Below, in pieces: positions 16,350-25,257 of a stretch of 48,166 nucleotides of DNA (the stretch's first letter is position 1; the number at the start of each line of letters is the position of its first letter). Both the position numbers and the translations under genes were made by a program. The notes under the pieces are model-generated. The model worked only from the letters and a program-made list of their open reading frames with translations, was not told the origin of the DNA and ran no database searches. The DNA is from Gammaproteobacteria bacterium (GTDB lineage Bacteria > Pseudomonadota > Gammaproteobacteria > Pseudomonadales > Cellvibrionaceae): positions 1 through 48,166 of the forward strand of contig JAGKWY010000012.1 in assembly GCA_021151625.1 (NCBI GenBank), written 5' to 3'.

Positions 16350-17864
16350 TTACATCATCTTTTTAGCGGGACAGTGCTGCTGAATATAATCATTGTGATT
16401 TGGCATTTGCATGACTGTCTGATAAACATTTTGCGCAGTTTCTTGCAGTGTTCTTGCCAACCCCTGGCTGTCAAACGCATCCATTAGCGGATGATATTTT
16501 TTCGGGCGTACATTCATGCCCTCCAGAATAGAGCACCAACTGTCGCTGGTAAAAAACTCTCCCGGCATATGATCTATTTGGCCGCGCTCGCGGAACAGGC
16601 GAATTTTTTCACGCAGCGAATCAGGTACAGGCATACTTTGGCACCAGCGCCAGAATTCCGTGTCATCGCGCTGGGTAGTGCAATAATGCAAAATAATAAA
16701 ATCGCGGATTTCCTGATAATCCGCATTGATTTTTTGGTTAAACGCCTGTTCGGTATGGGACTCAAAATCCCGATCGGGAAAGTATCGAATAAAATGAACT
16801 AATGTTTTATAGACCAGGTGAATGGCCGTAGACTCCAGCGGCTCCAAAAAGCCGGAGGCAAGCCCTAACGCCAAACAGTTGTTGTGCCATATTTTTTTGC
16901 GCCGTCCGGTTGTAAACGGAATCACCCGCGGCTCAATTAATAATTCACCATCTACCGCTTTTAGCAGCGTGTCAATCGCTTGTTCATCCGAACAATATTG
17001 GCTGGAAAACACATAGCCATTTCCCGTGCGATGCTGCAACGGAATTTTCCAGGTCCAACCGGCTTCGCGCGCCGTGGCGAGTGTAAAAGGTAAGGGCTCG
17101 CCAGTATTAGTGGTTTGCACCGCAACTGCACGGTCACAAGGCAAATAATGTGTCCAATCCTCATAACCGACTTTTAAGGCTTCTTCAATTAAGAGACCTT
17201 TAAAGCCTGTACAATCAATAAAAAAATCGCTGGCAATTGTGTTGCCATTATTCAATTCCAGTGAACTAATAAATTGTTGTTCATTCACTACAACCCTGGT
17301 CACGGTTGCTTCTATTCTTTCCACACCGCGCCCGAGTGAAAAATCACGCAAATAGCGTGCAACCAAAATAGCATCCAGATGCAACGCGTTTGCAAAACTA
17401 CGCATGACCCAATTTTGATGTTGCGGCGGGCGCAGCATAAAACGCCGGTTTTCAGCCATGATGGCACAGGGGGAATGATCAACCCAGCGCGTGCGATTGC
17501 CGTCAGCAACTGTTTTTAACCATGCCTGATAAAACTCAAAGCCGTGGATGCCCTGCCCTACGCTACCAAAAGGGTGAAAAAATTGTTCACCAGGTTTTAA
17601 CCAATTATCAAAACGAATACCCAGCTTAAAGGTTGCCGAAGTGGCTTCCGCAAATTCTTTGAGGTTGATTTGACAGACACGCAAAAAATCCATGATCGAC
17701 GGAACGGTAGATTCGCCCACACCAATGGTGGCAATATCCGGCGATTCAATCACCGTGATTTTTATCCGGCTACCCTGTAACGCCGACGACAGCAAACTCG
17801 CCGCCATCCAGCCCGCAGTACCACCACCCACAATACAGATGGAATTCAAAGTGTTCTTTTGCAT
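16350..17864 (-). CDS. Tryptophan-halogenase-like flavoprotein (first copy)
   Basis: A 504-residue paralogue of the gene at 13756. It has the FAD motif CIVGGGTAGWMAASLLSSAL, then GVGESTVPS, the family Lys in TFKLGIRFDNW, and GWTWKIPL for the W-x-W-x-I-P motif. It starts at an ATG 130 bases downstream of the receptor stop, past a strong hairpin, so it depends either on readthrough or on its own promoter. The next gene starts two bases after its stop. The pair of copies is diverged enough to suggest separate substrates. Halogenation of free tryptophan is not implied by family membership here. Confidence 0.87.
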   Translation of the reverse strand: MQKNTLNSICIVGGGTAGWMAASLLSSALQGSRIKITVIESPDIATIGVGESTVPSIMDFLRVCQINLKEFAEATSATFKLGIRFDNWLKPGEQFFHPFGSVGQGIHGFEFYQAWLKTVADGNRTRWVDHSPCAIMAENRRFMLRPPQHQNWVMRSFANALHLDAILVARYLRDFSLGRGVERIEATVTRVVVNEQQFISSLELNNGNTIASDFFIDCTGFKGLLIEEALKVGYEDWTHYLPCDRAVAVQTTNTGEPLPFTLATAREAGWTWKIPLQHRTGNGYVFSSQYCSDEQAIDTLLKAVDGELLIEPRVIPFTTGRRKKIWHNNCLALGLASGFLEPLESTAIHLVYKTLVHFIRYFPDRDFESHTEQAFNQKINADYQEIRDFIILHYCTTQRDDTEFWRWCQSMPVPDSLREKIRLFRERGQIDHMPGEFFTSDSWCSILEGMNVRPKKYHPLMDAFDSQGLARTLQETAQNVYQTVMQMPNHNDYIQQHCPAKKMM

Positions 17865-17916
17865 AGTCAGTATCTATTTAGCTGTCTATCGAATTGGTTA
17901 TCTATTTATCTAGCAT

Positions 17917-17953
17917 AAAAAAAAGCGCGCAGAACAAAGCTGCGCGCTTTTTT
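17917..17953. terminator. Bidirectional terminator after the TonB receptor
   Basis: Stem GCGCGCAG and CTGCGCGC with a seven-base loop, flanked by A run and T run. It is 41 bases past the receptor stop and can uncouple receptor and halogenase expression. Confidence 0.9.
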
Positions 17954-17993
17954 ATACAGCATCTAGCTAACTGTTTCTAATAGAAACGGCTAA

Positions 17994-20900
17994 TTAGAAT
18001 TTAGCACGAACGCTAAGCGCAAAACGACGGTCAGTAGTGAAGTTCAACGCTTCCGTTCTTACGCCTGCCTGGTTCATTTGATACTCGGTCTTGGTCTCTG
18101 TATTCAGCAGATTGCTGCCTTCAACACCAACTTGCCAATTCTCATTAATGCTGTAGTACAAGCTTGAATCCAGCATACCGGCAGCCTTGGCATAAACCGG
18201 AGAGAAGTCCTCAGATTCACGCAGGGTCAGCAGGTACTCGGAACGCCAGGTGTAAGCCAGACGGAACGAGAAGTCGTTGTATTCGTACATACCAACAACG
18301 TTCAGGTTTTCATCCGAGTAACCTTGCAGTGGCAAACCGCTGAATACGCGGAAGGTATTGCGTTCATCTACCACTGGCTCACCAGCTGAGTTAAAGCGGG
18401 TGCTTGGTGGTAAAGTAGGATCTTCCAAACCATTCTGGTCAATATAGGTAAAGTTAAACTGCAAACCTAAACCACTCCAGGCACCCGGCAACATGTCGTA
18501 GAACTGTGAGTAAGAAAATTCCACACCGCGAATGGTACCTGAGCCAGTGTTGGCTGGACCGTAGGCAGAGAGAGTATGAGCAGTACCACCTTGCGTAATG
18601 TCCATCCCAAACTGCTTGTTGCGGATGATGTTATCCAGTTCTTTGTGGAACAGGCCAACACTCACTGAACCCGCTTTCGCAAAGTACCATTCGGTAGTCA
18701 AATCCAGGTTAACTGATTCTTCCGGCTCCAAGTAAGGGTTGCTGGCTGAAGCATCCAGAGCAACACTGTCAATGCCGATAACCGGGTTGGTGGTGCTATT
18801 TTGTGGCTTGGATTCATCTTGCAATTTTGGATCCACAGTCAGGCCAACGATCACGCGGTTGCGGGTGTCGGTCAAGCTTGGGTAGAACAAACCTTGCGAA
18901 GCACCGAAACGAACCACTACATCATCGGTAACGCCGAAGGTCACGTTCAGGCTTGGCAGCACTGCGTCGTAATCGGTACCTTCAACAGTGCTTTGCATTG
19001 ACTCACCGTTGGCCAGAGCATAGATGCTTGGGTACTGGGATTGCAGGAATCCAGCCGTTTGATCTCCACCGCGACTGGTCGTTGGTGGCAATACCACAAA
19101 GCCGGAAGACTCCAATTGATAATTCACATAACGCAGACCAAGGTTACCTTTGATAGGGGTCGACAAATCTGCGAATTCGAAGTCAGCACGCACATAAGCT
19201 TCTGTACGCTTCTCATTCGACTCACTCGTGTCGTGATCCGCAAAGTGACTCTTGCGACCTTCCATATCCTCGTAAGGAATAGCGCAACCACCACTGCCAT
19301 CCGCCGCGTTACCATTATTTGCAACAACCACACCGTTTACTACTGTAGGAGGATCACCTGGTGTAGACCAGCCATCTTCACAGCCATCACGCAATGATTG
19401 CGGATAATTTTTTACTAACTCAAGCGCCGGGAACATAAAACTCTGCACACCGCCACTCAGTACATCACCATTGTAGTAATCGGAGAAATCAATACGGTCA
19501 TACAAATCCGGACGATTCGCGGCAGCCGAAGCAACACGTTGTTCGTTTATCCAGGGAGTAGAAATGGGAGACCAACCGGCATACTCAGTGTCGCGCACAA
19601 CCAGGGTTTTATCAGTGTAATAAACACCGCCCTTAACTCCGGTAACAACACCATCCAGTGCATATTCCACATCGATTTTAAAGCTGTCGGAATCGGCGTT
19701 GTTGAGTTCTTCCTGTTGCATACCGGAACCGATAAATACTTCCGGTTGGAAGGCCGCTTGATCAATCCAGCCAGTGAAATCGGTATCGCTCAGGAATTCG
19801 ATCGCAGGGCGACTGCCAGTCAAATCCAAATAGTAAGGCAACAATTTACCTACTGCAGCAGAGCCACCACGAGTTTGGCCAGACATGCTGTAGTTGTGCA
19901 CTAACTTTTCAGATTCGATATGTTGGAAGTCAAGCTCAACTTTCAAACGATCATTTGGCGTCAAGGCCAGATTGAAAGAAGTGTCTTCAACGGTATTTTC
20001 GTTGTAGTTCCAACGGGTGATATACAACAGAGGCACATCACCGCTAATGCCTACACCAACACCGGAAGTCAAAAAGCCATTTTCATCAAAAGTGCGCGGG
20101 TAGCCATCGGCTGATTTATCCAACCAGTCGTGGGAACCGGCCATAAAACCTTTAAAGCCCTGTGCAGCATGACCCACACGGCGCTCCTGCCATTCCAGAG
20201 ACGCTTTGGAGTTAATGTGCTCCAAGGTTGCAGTAACAGTTTCGTCAGCGTTGGCCCATTGCAGAGAGGTAGTGAAACCAGTGCGCTCACGATCGTTTTC
20301 CGCAGTACTCAAATGGATCTGCGCCGGGGTGTAGTAAGTTACACCATCAGGCTGGCCAGTAAGGGCCGTACCTTCATATTTGGGGACGTAAGCCGAAGCA
20401 TCATCCGCAGTGAACTTCTTAGCACCATCAGCAAGTTGTGCCGGGGTACATGCGCGCCAATCGGTTGCTTCTGGCATACATGGATGTGAATAGCTGTCCG
20501 CAACAACGCCTGGAGTAGGTGTACCCCATACGTCATAAGAGAAGGTATCAACCGGGCCGCGGCTGTGGAAGTTACCTACACCCACACCATCGCCGCGAGA
20601 TTTATACTCTGATTGGGAACCTGCAACCAGGAAACCGAATTTACCAGCACTGGTTTCCCAACTGTCAGCAAACAATGCAGAGAAAGATGGCGTTACTTCT
20701 TCACGGAAATCACCGTAGTTGGCTTTAGCACTGAAAGAAAGTAATTGCTCATCTGAATCAAATGGCTTGCGAGTTACCAGGTTAACAGTACCCGCGATAC
20801 CACCGGAAATCAGGTCAGCGGTTTGGTTTTTAACAACCTCTACCGCGCCCAATAATTCTGCCGGGAAATCTTCGTAGCTCAAGCCACCCCAGGGGTTAGC

Positions 20901-21305
20901 ACTGAACGCATCGCGGCCGTTAATTTCTGAACGCACACGGTCAAGGCCGCGTACCAATACGCCGGTACCTTCATCAGCATAGTGCTTGGGGTCATCAGAA
21001 GACGCAAAGCGCTCGATGGTCACACCAGGAACGCGCTGCAATGCTTCGGTAACCGATTTATCCGGCAATGCACCAATATCAGTTGCAGTAATTACATCTT
21101 TTACGGTATCAGCATTACGCTTCAATTCCTGCGCAGAATCGATGCTGCTTTTCATACCGGTTACAACAACTTCTTCCAGATTCTCATCGGCTTTGTTGTC
21201 TTGTGCAAACGCTGGCATGGTGAATGCCATGATAGAAACAGCCAGCAAGGACTTTTTAAAGCGCTTACTCGACATGTCTGTCATTTTGTTTTTACTTGTA
21301 AACAT
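17994..21305 (-). CDS. TonB-dependent outer-membrane receptor, likely for chitin-derived sugars
   Basis: A 1,103-residue receptor of the long Xanthomonas/Caulobacter type. The signal peptide ends MAFTMPAFAQ. A TonB-box-like EEVVVTGM and a plug domain (ALPDKSVTEALQRVPGVTIE, GTGVLVRGLDRVRSEINGRD) follow. The long barrel ends in Phe (ALSVRAKF). I start at the ATG at 21305, since AGGGG lies six bases upstream; the frame is open for 40 codons further, but without a ribosome site. Neighbours are an AraC-type regulator upstream and halogenase/cupin genes downstream, and the surrounding chitinase and hexosaminidase genes point to chito-oligosaccharide uptake. That substrate is inferred from context. 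Confidence 0.92.
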   Translation of the reverse strand: MFTSKNKMTDMSSKRFKKSLLAVSIMAFTMPAFAQDNKADENLEEVVVTGMKSSIDSAQELKRNADTVKDVITATDIGALPDKSVTEALQRVPGVTIERFASSDDPKHYADEGTGVLVRGLDRVRSEINGRDAFSANPWGGLSYEDFPAELLGAVEVVKNQTADLISGGIAGTVNLVTRKPFDSDEQLLSFSAKANYGDFREEVTPSFSALFADSWETSAGKFGFLVAGSQSEYKSRGDGVGVGNFHSRGPVDTFSYDVWGTPTPGVVADSYSHPCMPEATDWRACTPAQLADGAKKFTADDASAYVPKYEGTALTGQPDGVTYYTPAQIHLSTAENDRERTGFTTSLQWANADETVTATLEHINSKASLEWQERRVGHAAQGFKGFMAGSHDWLDKSADGYPRTFDENGFLTSGVGVGISGDVPLLYITRWNYNENTVEDTSFNLALTPNDRLKVELDFQHIESEKLVHNYSMSGQTRGGSAAVGKLLPYYLDLTGSRPAIEFLSDTDFTGWIDQAAFQPEVFIGSGMQQEELNNADSDSFKIDVEYALDGVVTGVKGGVYYTDKTLVVRDTEYAGWSPISTPWINEQRVASAAANRPDLYDRIDFSDYYNGDVLSGGVQSFMFPALELVKNYPQSLRDGCEDGWSTPGDPPTVVNGVVVANNGNAADGSGGCAIPYEDMEGRKSHFADHDTSESNEKRTEAYVRADFEFADLSTPIKGNLGLRYVNYQLESSGFVVLPPTTSRGGDQTAGFLQSQYPSIYALANGESMQSTVEGTDYDAVLPSLNVTFGVTDDVVVRFGASQGLFYPSLTDTRNRVIVGLTVDPKLQDESKPQNSTTNPVIGIDSVALDASASNPYLEPEESVNLDLTTEWYFAKAGSVSVGLFHKELDNIIRNKQFGMDITQGGTAHTLSAYGPANTGSGTIRGVEFSYSQFYDMLPGAWSGLGLQFNFTYIDQNGLEDPTLPPSTRFNSAGEPVVDERNTFRVFSGLPLQGYSDENLNVVGMYEYNDFSFRLAYTWRSEYLLTLRESEDFSPVYAKAAGMLDSSLYYSINENWQVGVEGSNLLNTETKTEYQMNQAGVRTEALNFTTDRRFALSVRAKF

Positions 21306-21469
21306 ATCTAACCCCTTGGTTTTTTCTCTCGTATTAAATCTCTGATCACATATAAAAAAGCTCGTTATACGTAATACTGTGGACACTCCATCTACATCAT
21401 TAACAACTAAAAATCGAACTAACACTCACTCAATCAAACCCTTCACTCACAACGACGGCACAGTCGGCA

Positions 21470-22006
21470 TTAGTGCAGATGCTGTTGGCGATAATGACTG
21501 GGGGTAACGCCAACAGATTTTTTAAAGGCCTGATTGAATACTGACTTACTATTAAAGCCGCAGCTTTTCATGATTTCGCTGATAGATTTTTGGCGCAGCT
21601 CTTCATCGGCCAACCGCTTTTTGGCTTCTGCCACCCGGTAATTACCTATCAATTCAAAAAAATTAACGTGAAGCTGGCTGTTAATAGTGCTGGATAACAA
21701 TTTGGGTGAAACATTTAATTTGTTAGCCAGACGCTCAACCGTAATATGAGATTCCAGATAAGGCTTGTTCTGTTCCATAAACACTACCAACTTTTCAACC
21801 AGCTCCCTTTGCTGAACATCTGAATGATTAGGGGCTTCCTGATTCAGATGCACTACCGAATTTTCATGGTGTGCAGACCTGGTGTTCTGCAACGCACGAC
21901 TTAAGTTGTGGTTGCGTACCAACAGGAGCGCAACCGCAATAGCGGCCAGAATGCCACTGATAATCATGGCCAAAACGTGTTTGTTAGCCAGTGCTACCTC
22001 TGCCAT
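21470..22006 (-). CDS. Membrane-anchored AraC-type regulator
   Basis: A 178-residue protein. Residues 12-30 are one membrane helix. A short linker and a C-terminal AraC/XylS DNA-binding domain (about 75-178) follow, with ITVERLANKLNVSPKLLSST and GFNSKSVFNQAFKKSVGVTP. An in-frame TAG lies two codons before the ATG, so the protein is not a fragment of an open longer frame. Membrane AraC regulators in this group usually have a larger multi-helix or periplasmic sensor part; here almost none is left. It is upstream of the receptor and probably controls it. AGG lies five bases before the ATG. Confidence 0.85.
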   Translation of the reverse strand: MAEVALANKHVLAMIISGILAAIAVALLLVRNHNLSRALQNTRSAHHENSVVHLNQEAPNHSDVQQRELVEKLVVFMEQNKPYLESHITVERLANKLNVSPKLLSSTINSQLHVNFFELIGNYRVAEAKKRLADEELRQKSISEIMKSCGFNSKSVFNQAFKKSVGVTPSHYRQQHLH

Positions 22007-22121
22007 AGCAACCTACCCATTAAGAACAATGTTCTAATTATTTTTCTATCCTGGGAGCAAATAACAACAACTACTGCCTGATCAATTTCAAGCCTTTGGC
22101 AGTTAAACTTTGCGCCACATG

Positions 22122-22133
22122 GACAACGTTGTC
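22122..22133. promoter_or_regulatory. LacI-type operator-like palindrome
   Basis: A perfect 12-base palindrome, GACAACGTTGTC, with a central CG, 116 bases before the AraC gene and past the hexosaminidase terminator. It resembles operators of LacI-family amino-sugar regulators (NagR/NagQ type). A second palindrome, AGAACAATGTTCT, lies at 22023-22035 close to the start codon. Confidence 0.5.
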
Positions 22134-22144
22134 AACAGTATTTA

Positions 22145-22176
22145 CAAAAAACCCGACCAATATTTTTACGGTCAGG
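22145..22176 (-). terminator. Terminator of the hexosaminidase operon
   Basis: Minus-strand stem CCTGACC and GGTCGGG (one G-T pair) with a TTTTTT tail, a few bases after the stop of the hexosaminidase gene. Confidence 0.88.
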
Positions 22177-22178
22177 TT

Positions 22179-24611
22179 TTATGTAAACGAATACAGAATT
22201 TTTTCCAGCGAACTAACCAGGGCTATTATTATTTCTTGGTCCATTTGCCGCAGCTGATGCAGCATATTTTCAATTTTTTCACGCTCATCAGCAGACAACT
22301 TACTGTTTTGTGCCCGCTTGTCCAACAACAAAATAGCTGTACCGACCAGGCGATCCGTATTGTCGGCCAATGAACGCCATTGCGGGTGCTTTGTCAGCAG
22401 GGATTCCAGTACCCGACGATTCTCGGCCCACACCAACAGTTGCGCTTTTAACTCATCGCACTGCGCATTGGCAGCAGGATTGATTAGCCACTCGGCTAAC
22501 AGCAAATTAAACTGGCGCAAGCCCTCATTCTCCACCGGCAAGGCATCAACCAGGCGGTTTAACGGATCTGCTTTTGAATAGCTTTCATAAGCAGACTTTT
22601 CATGGTGGCGATGATAGTAGTGCGCCGGTTCCAACAATTGCATAAATGTTTCCATAGCATGAATTTCGGTTGCGCTTGCCTGTGCCCCAAGCAAACGCTT
22701 CAACGCCATTTGCTGCTGGAGTTTGTGTTGCAACTCAACAGACTTTTCCGCCCATTGCGCAACAAAATTCAAGCGGTGATACATACCGCTTTCATCTTGC
22801 AAACTTTGGGCCGACCAGAGCCTTTCTGCTACAACAAATGCACGCGGCCACAATCGCAAGTCAATGCTGTGTTCATCTGCAATTTCGGCCCAGAGCGCCG
22901 CTTCACCACCCAGAATTAATTGCTCCTGTTGTGCACTCAAATGAGCCACTTGCTCACTTTTGGGTAACTGTTTTTGTGCAGTATTTTTTTGTATTTTCTG
23001 TTCGTTTTGTAAAGAAAAGTTATCTGTTATTTTTTCACCACTAATCGCATAAGGTGCATTGCCTACCAACATTTCACCGCGCAACTTTTGTTCAACAAAT
23101 TGAACCTTGAAACGCACCGGCCCCATCCAGGTATCCAGCGAAAACTGTGCAGACTTTTTATCGTAACCTTGCAATGTGGCTTCGCGACGCGACTTACCGG
23201 TGAAATCAACCAATACGCGCGCATTATTTCCTTCACCAATTACACTGAATGTTCCCGTCACCGGTTTTCCGCGTTTGCGCGGCATTTCAAAACGCCAACT
23301 TGCTAACGCATCCTTCGCAGCCACGGTGATAGTTACCGGCTTGGGCGGAATTGGATCATTGCGATAGTGATAAGACGCATACTGTGGCTGATCCAGATAA
23401 AAACCTGTTGATAAAATGGCCTGGAAACCGTGACTCACCGCATCACTCACACCATCCGGTCCACGCCAGGAGTGAATAACAATATCTTTTGGCAGATCTT
23501 TGTGCTGGATTTCATCCCAACCAATCATTTTGCGTTGATGCTGCTGCAATATTTTTTGTACACGCTGATTAAAGTAGGCTTGCAGTGCACGTGAATCTTT
23601 TATTCCATTTTCTTGCATAAATGCCTGAATTTGCGCATTTGTATTCCAATGCTCGGGGTCTACCTCATCGCCGCCGATATGCAGGTATTCAAATGGAAAT
23701 AACTCCACGACCTCGGCAACCAGCCCATCCACAAACTCATACACTTTTTCATTTGCGGGATTTAATAATGGCTTAAGTACTCCCCAGCGATATTCCATTG
23801 CATAGGGGCCGGGTGCAGACATTAATTCCGGGTAGGCAACAGCAATGGCACTGGCATGGCCAGGCACATCAATTTCTGGCAATACTTGAATACCGCGCGC
23901 GCGCGCATAACTGACAACGTCACGAATTTGCGCGCGGGTATAGTAGTCACCGTCCGATGCCAGCTTATGCAGTTTGGGATATTTTTTTGATTCAAAGCGC
24001 CAGCCCTGATCATCGGTGAGGTGCCAATGAAAAATATTATATTTGGCGGCAGCCATGGCATCGATTTGGCGCTTAATGGTATTGACCGAAAAGAAGTGGC
24101 GCGAGGTATCCAATAACAACCCTCGCCATTTAAAGCGCGGCTGGTCCTGAATACTGACGAGCGGCAGCTGAATGTTTTGTTGTTGATTACCAATTAACTG
24201 CAACAGGGTCTCCAACCCGCGCAAAATTCCCAGGGAGTGATTTGCCGATAAAACCACTCCCGATACTGAAGTATTCAATTGGTAGGATTCATCCCAGTCT
24301 TTGATGTAGTTGGAAATCAAGCCGGTATTTTTAGTGATGATAATAAAATTGGCCTTATCTTTCGCTACCAATTTCCACTGAATTTTTTTCCCGGTTTGTT
24401 GTTGCACACGTGCAACGACACGTTTTAATACTGATTTGATTTCACCCTGTTCAGGCGCATCAATTGCGATACGCCACTTATTACCCAACTGCAATTGCCC
24501 TTGTTGTTGCACCAGCGTTTGTGGCCAGGGCATTAACGGCAAAGACTCTGCCTGCGCCGTTGCGCAAACAGAGAAAATCATGCTGATAAGGAGTAATAAA
24601 TAGCGAATCAT
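22179..24611 (-). CDS. GH20 beta-N-acetylhexosaminidase with an inserted domain
   Basis: An 810-residue enzyme that releases N-acetylhexosamine from chito-oligosaccharides or similar. The signal peptide ends SVCATAQA. The N-terminal GH20b-like domain covers about 25-155 and the catalytic barrel starts near 160 (RFKWRGLLLDTSRHF). The family acid pair is Asp315-Glu316 in HIGGDEVD. WHLTDDQGW and GGEAALWAE are further substrate-site motifs. Residues 421-563 form an insertion of about 140 residues between the HYRNDP and LGGEAALW segments. It is last in the minus-strand operon, 30 bases after RidA, and ends at a terminator. I see no strong ribosome site before the ATG. Confidence 0.93.
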   Translation of the reverse strand: MIRYLLLLISMIFSVCATAQAESLPLMPWPQTLVQQQGQLQLGNKWRIAIDAPEQGEIKSVLKRVVARVQQQTGKKIQWKLVAKDKANFIIITKNTGLISNYIKDWDESYQLNTSVSGVVLSANHSLGILRGLETLLQLIGNQQQNIQLPLVSIQDQPRFKWRGLLLDTSRHFFSVNTIKRQIDAMAAAKYNIFHWHLTDDQGWRFESKKYPKLHKLASDGDYYTRAQIRDVVSYARARGIQVLPEIDVPGHASAIAVAYPELMSAPGPYAMEYRWGVLKPLLNPANEKVYEFVDGLVAEVVELFPFEYLHIGGDEVDPEHWNTNAQIQAFMQENGIKDSRALQAYFNQRVQKILQQHQRKMIGWDEIQHKDLPKDIVIHSWRGPDGVSDAVSHGFQAILSTGFYLDQPQYASYHYRNDPIPPKPVTITVAAKDALASWRFEMPRKRGKPVTGTFSVIGEGNNARVLVDFTGKSRREATLQGYDKKSAQFSLDTWMGPVRFKVQFVEQKLRGEMLVGNAPYAISGEKITDNFSLQNEQKIQKNTAQKQLPKSEQVAHLSAQQEQLILGGEAALWAEIADEHSIDLRLWPRAFVVAERLWSAQSLQDESGMYHRLNFVAQWAEKSVELQHKLQQQMALKRLLGAQASATEIHAMETFMQLLEPAHYYHRHHEKSAYESYSKADPLNRLVDALPVENEGLRQFNLLLAEWLINPAANAQCDELKAQLLVWAENRRVLESLLTKHPQWRSLADNTDRLVGTAILLLDKRAQNSKLSADEREKIENMLHQLRQMDQEIIIALVSSLEKILYSFT

Positions 24612-24641
24612 TTTTTAATTATTAACATTAGAGTTGTGTGA

Positions 24642-25031
24642 TTAAGGTTTTTTATAGGCCACGCAATCTACTTCTACTTTACAATCAACCACCATGCTGG
24701 AAACAACGCAAGCGCGCGCTGGTGGATTTGCGCCAAAATATTCCATAAATACACGATTGAACGACATAAAATCGCGCGGATCATCCAGCCATACACCGCA
24801 GCGTACCACGTGCTCCGGGCCGTAACCGGCTTCGGCTAAAATCGCGAGTACATTTTTTATGGTTTGATGGGATTGGGCGACTATACCGCCATCAATAATT
24901 TCGCCATTGACCATAGGTACCTGGCCGGAAACAAACAACCAGCCATCCGCACCGGCAGCACGCGCAAATGGCAAATGCTGACCGCCAGTACCCTTGCCAC
25001 CTTCAACACCATAACGTTTTATTTCAGACAT
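24642..25031 (-). CDS. RidA/YjgF-family enamine/imine deaminase
   Basis: A 129-residue protein of the RidA (UK114) family: LFVSGQVPMVNGEIIDGGIV, the active-site Arg in PPARACVVSSM, and the C-terminal VEVDCVAYKKP. RidA proteins hydrolyse reactive enamines and imines such as 2-aminoacrylate made by PLP-dependent dehydratases. A dehydratase-like gene is in the same operon, which gives a concrete job: clearing its intermediate. There are no signal peptide or membrane segments, so it is cytoplasmic. The upstream 220 bases hold C/G-rich repeats and may weaken coupling to the deacylase gene. Confidence 0.92.
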   Translation of the reverse strand: MSEIKRYGVEGGKGTGGQHLPFARAAGADGWLFVSGQVPMVNGEIIDGGIVAQSHQTIKNVLAILAEAGYGPEHVVRCGVWLDDPRDFMSFNRVFMEYFGANPPARACVVSSMVVDCKVEVDCVAYKKP

Positions 25032-25035
25032 TTTT

Positions 25036-25148
25036 TAAATCCCCCTAGCCCCCTTTTTCAAAGGGGGAACTGAACACAACACCCCGGACTCTTTTTCAAA
25101 GAGCGGGACTTAACACAAATCCCCCCAGCCCCCTTTTTCAAAGGGGGA
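25036..25148. repeat. C/G-rich palindromic repeats, direct copies
   Basis: Three copies of an element built on CCCCCTTTTTCAAAGGGGG: 25036-25067, a degenerate one at 25081-25108, and 25116-25148. Each can fold on itself. They fill the gap before RidA. Confidence 0.85.
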
Positions 25149-25220
25149 GTGAACAACCAAGCACTCCATTTTTTGTGATTGGCTCGCCAAGAGGACAAAG
25201 TTTAGATCTAGCGATTTTCT

Positions 25221-25257
25221 AATCCCCCCTTTGAAAAAGGGGGGTTAGGGGGGATTA
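25221..25257. repeat. C/G-rich palindromic repeat, inverted copy
   Basis: The same element in opposite orientation, CCCCCTTTGAAAAAGGGGGG followed by GTTAGGGGGG. Its last bases supply the stop codon of the deacylase gene, so insertion changed or ended that frame. Confidence 0.85.
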
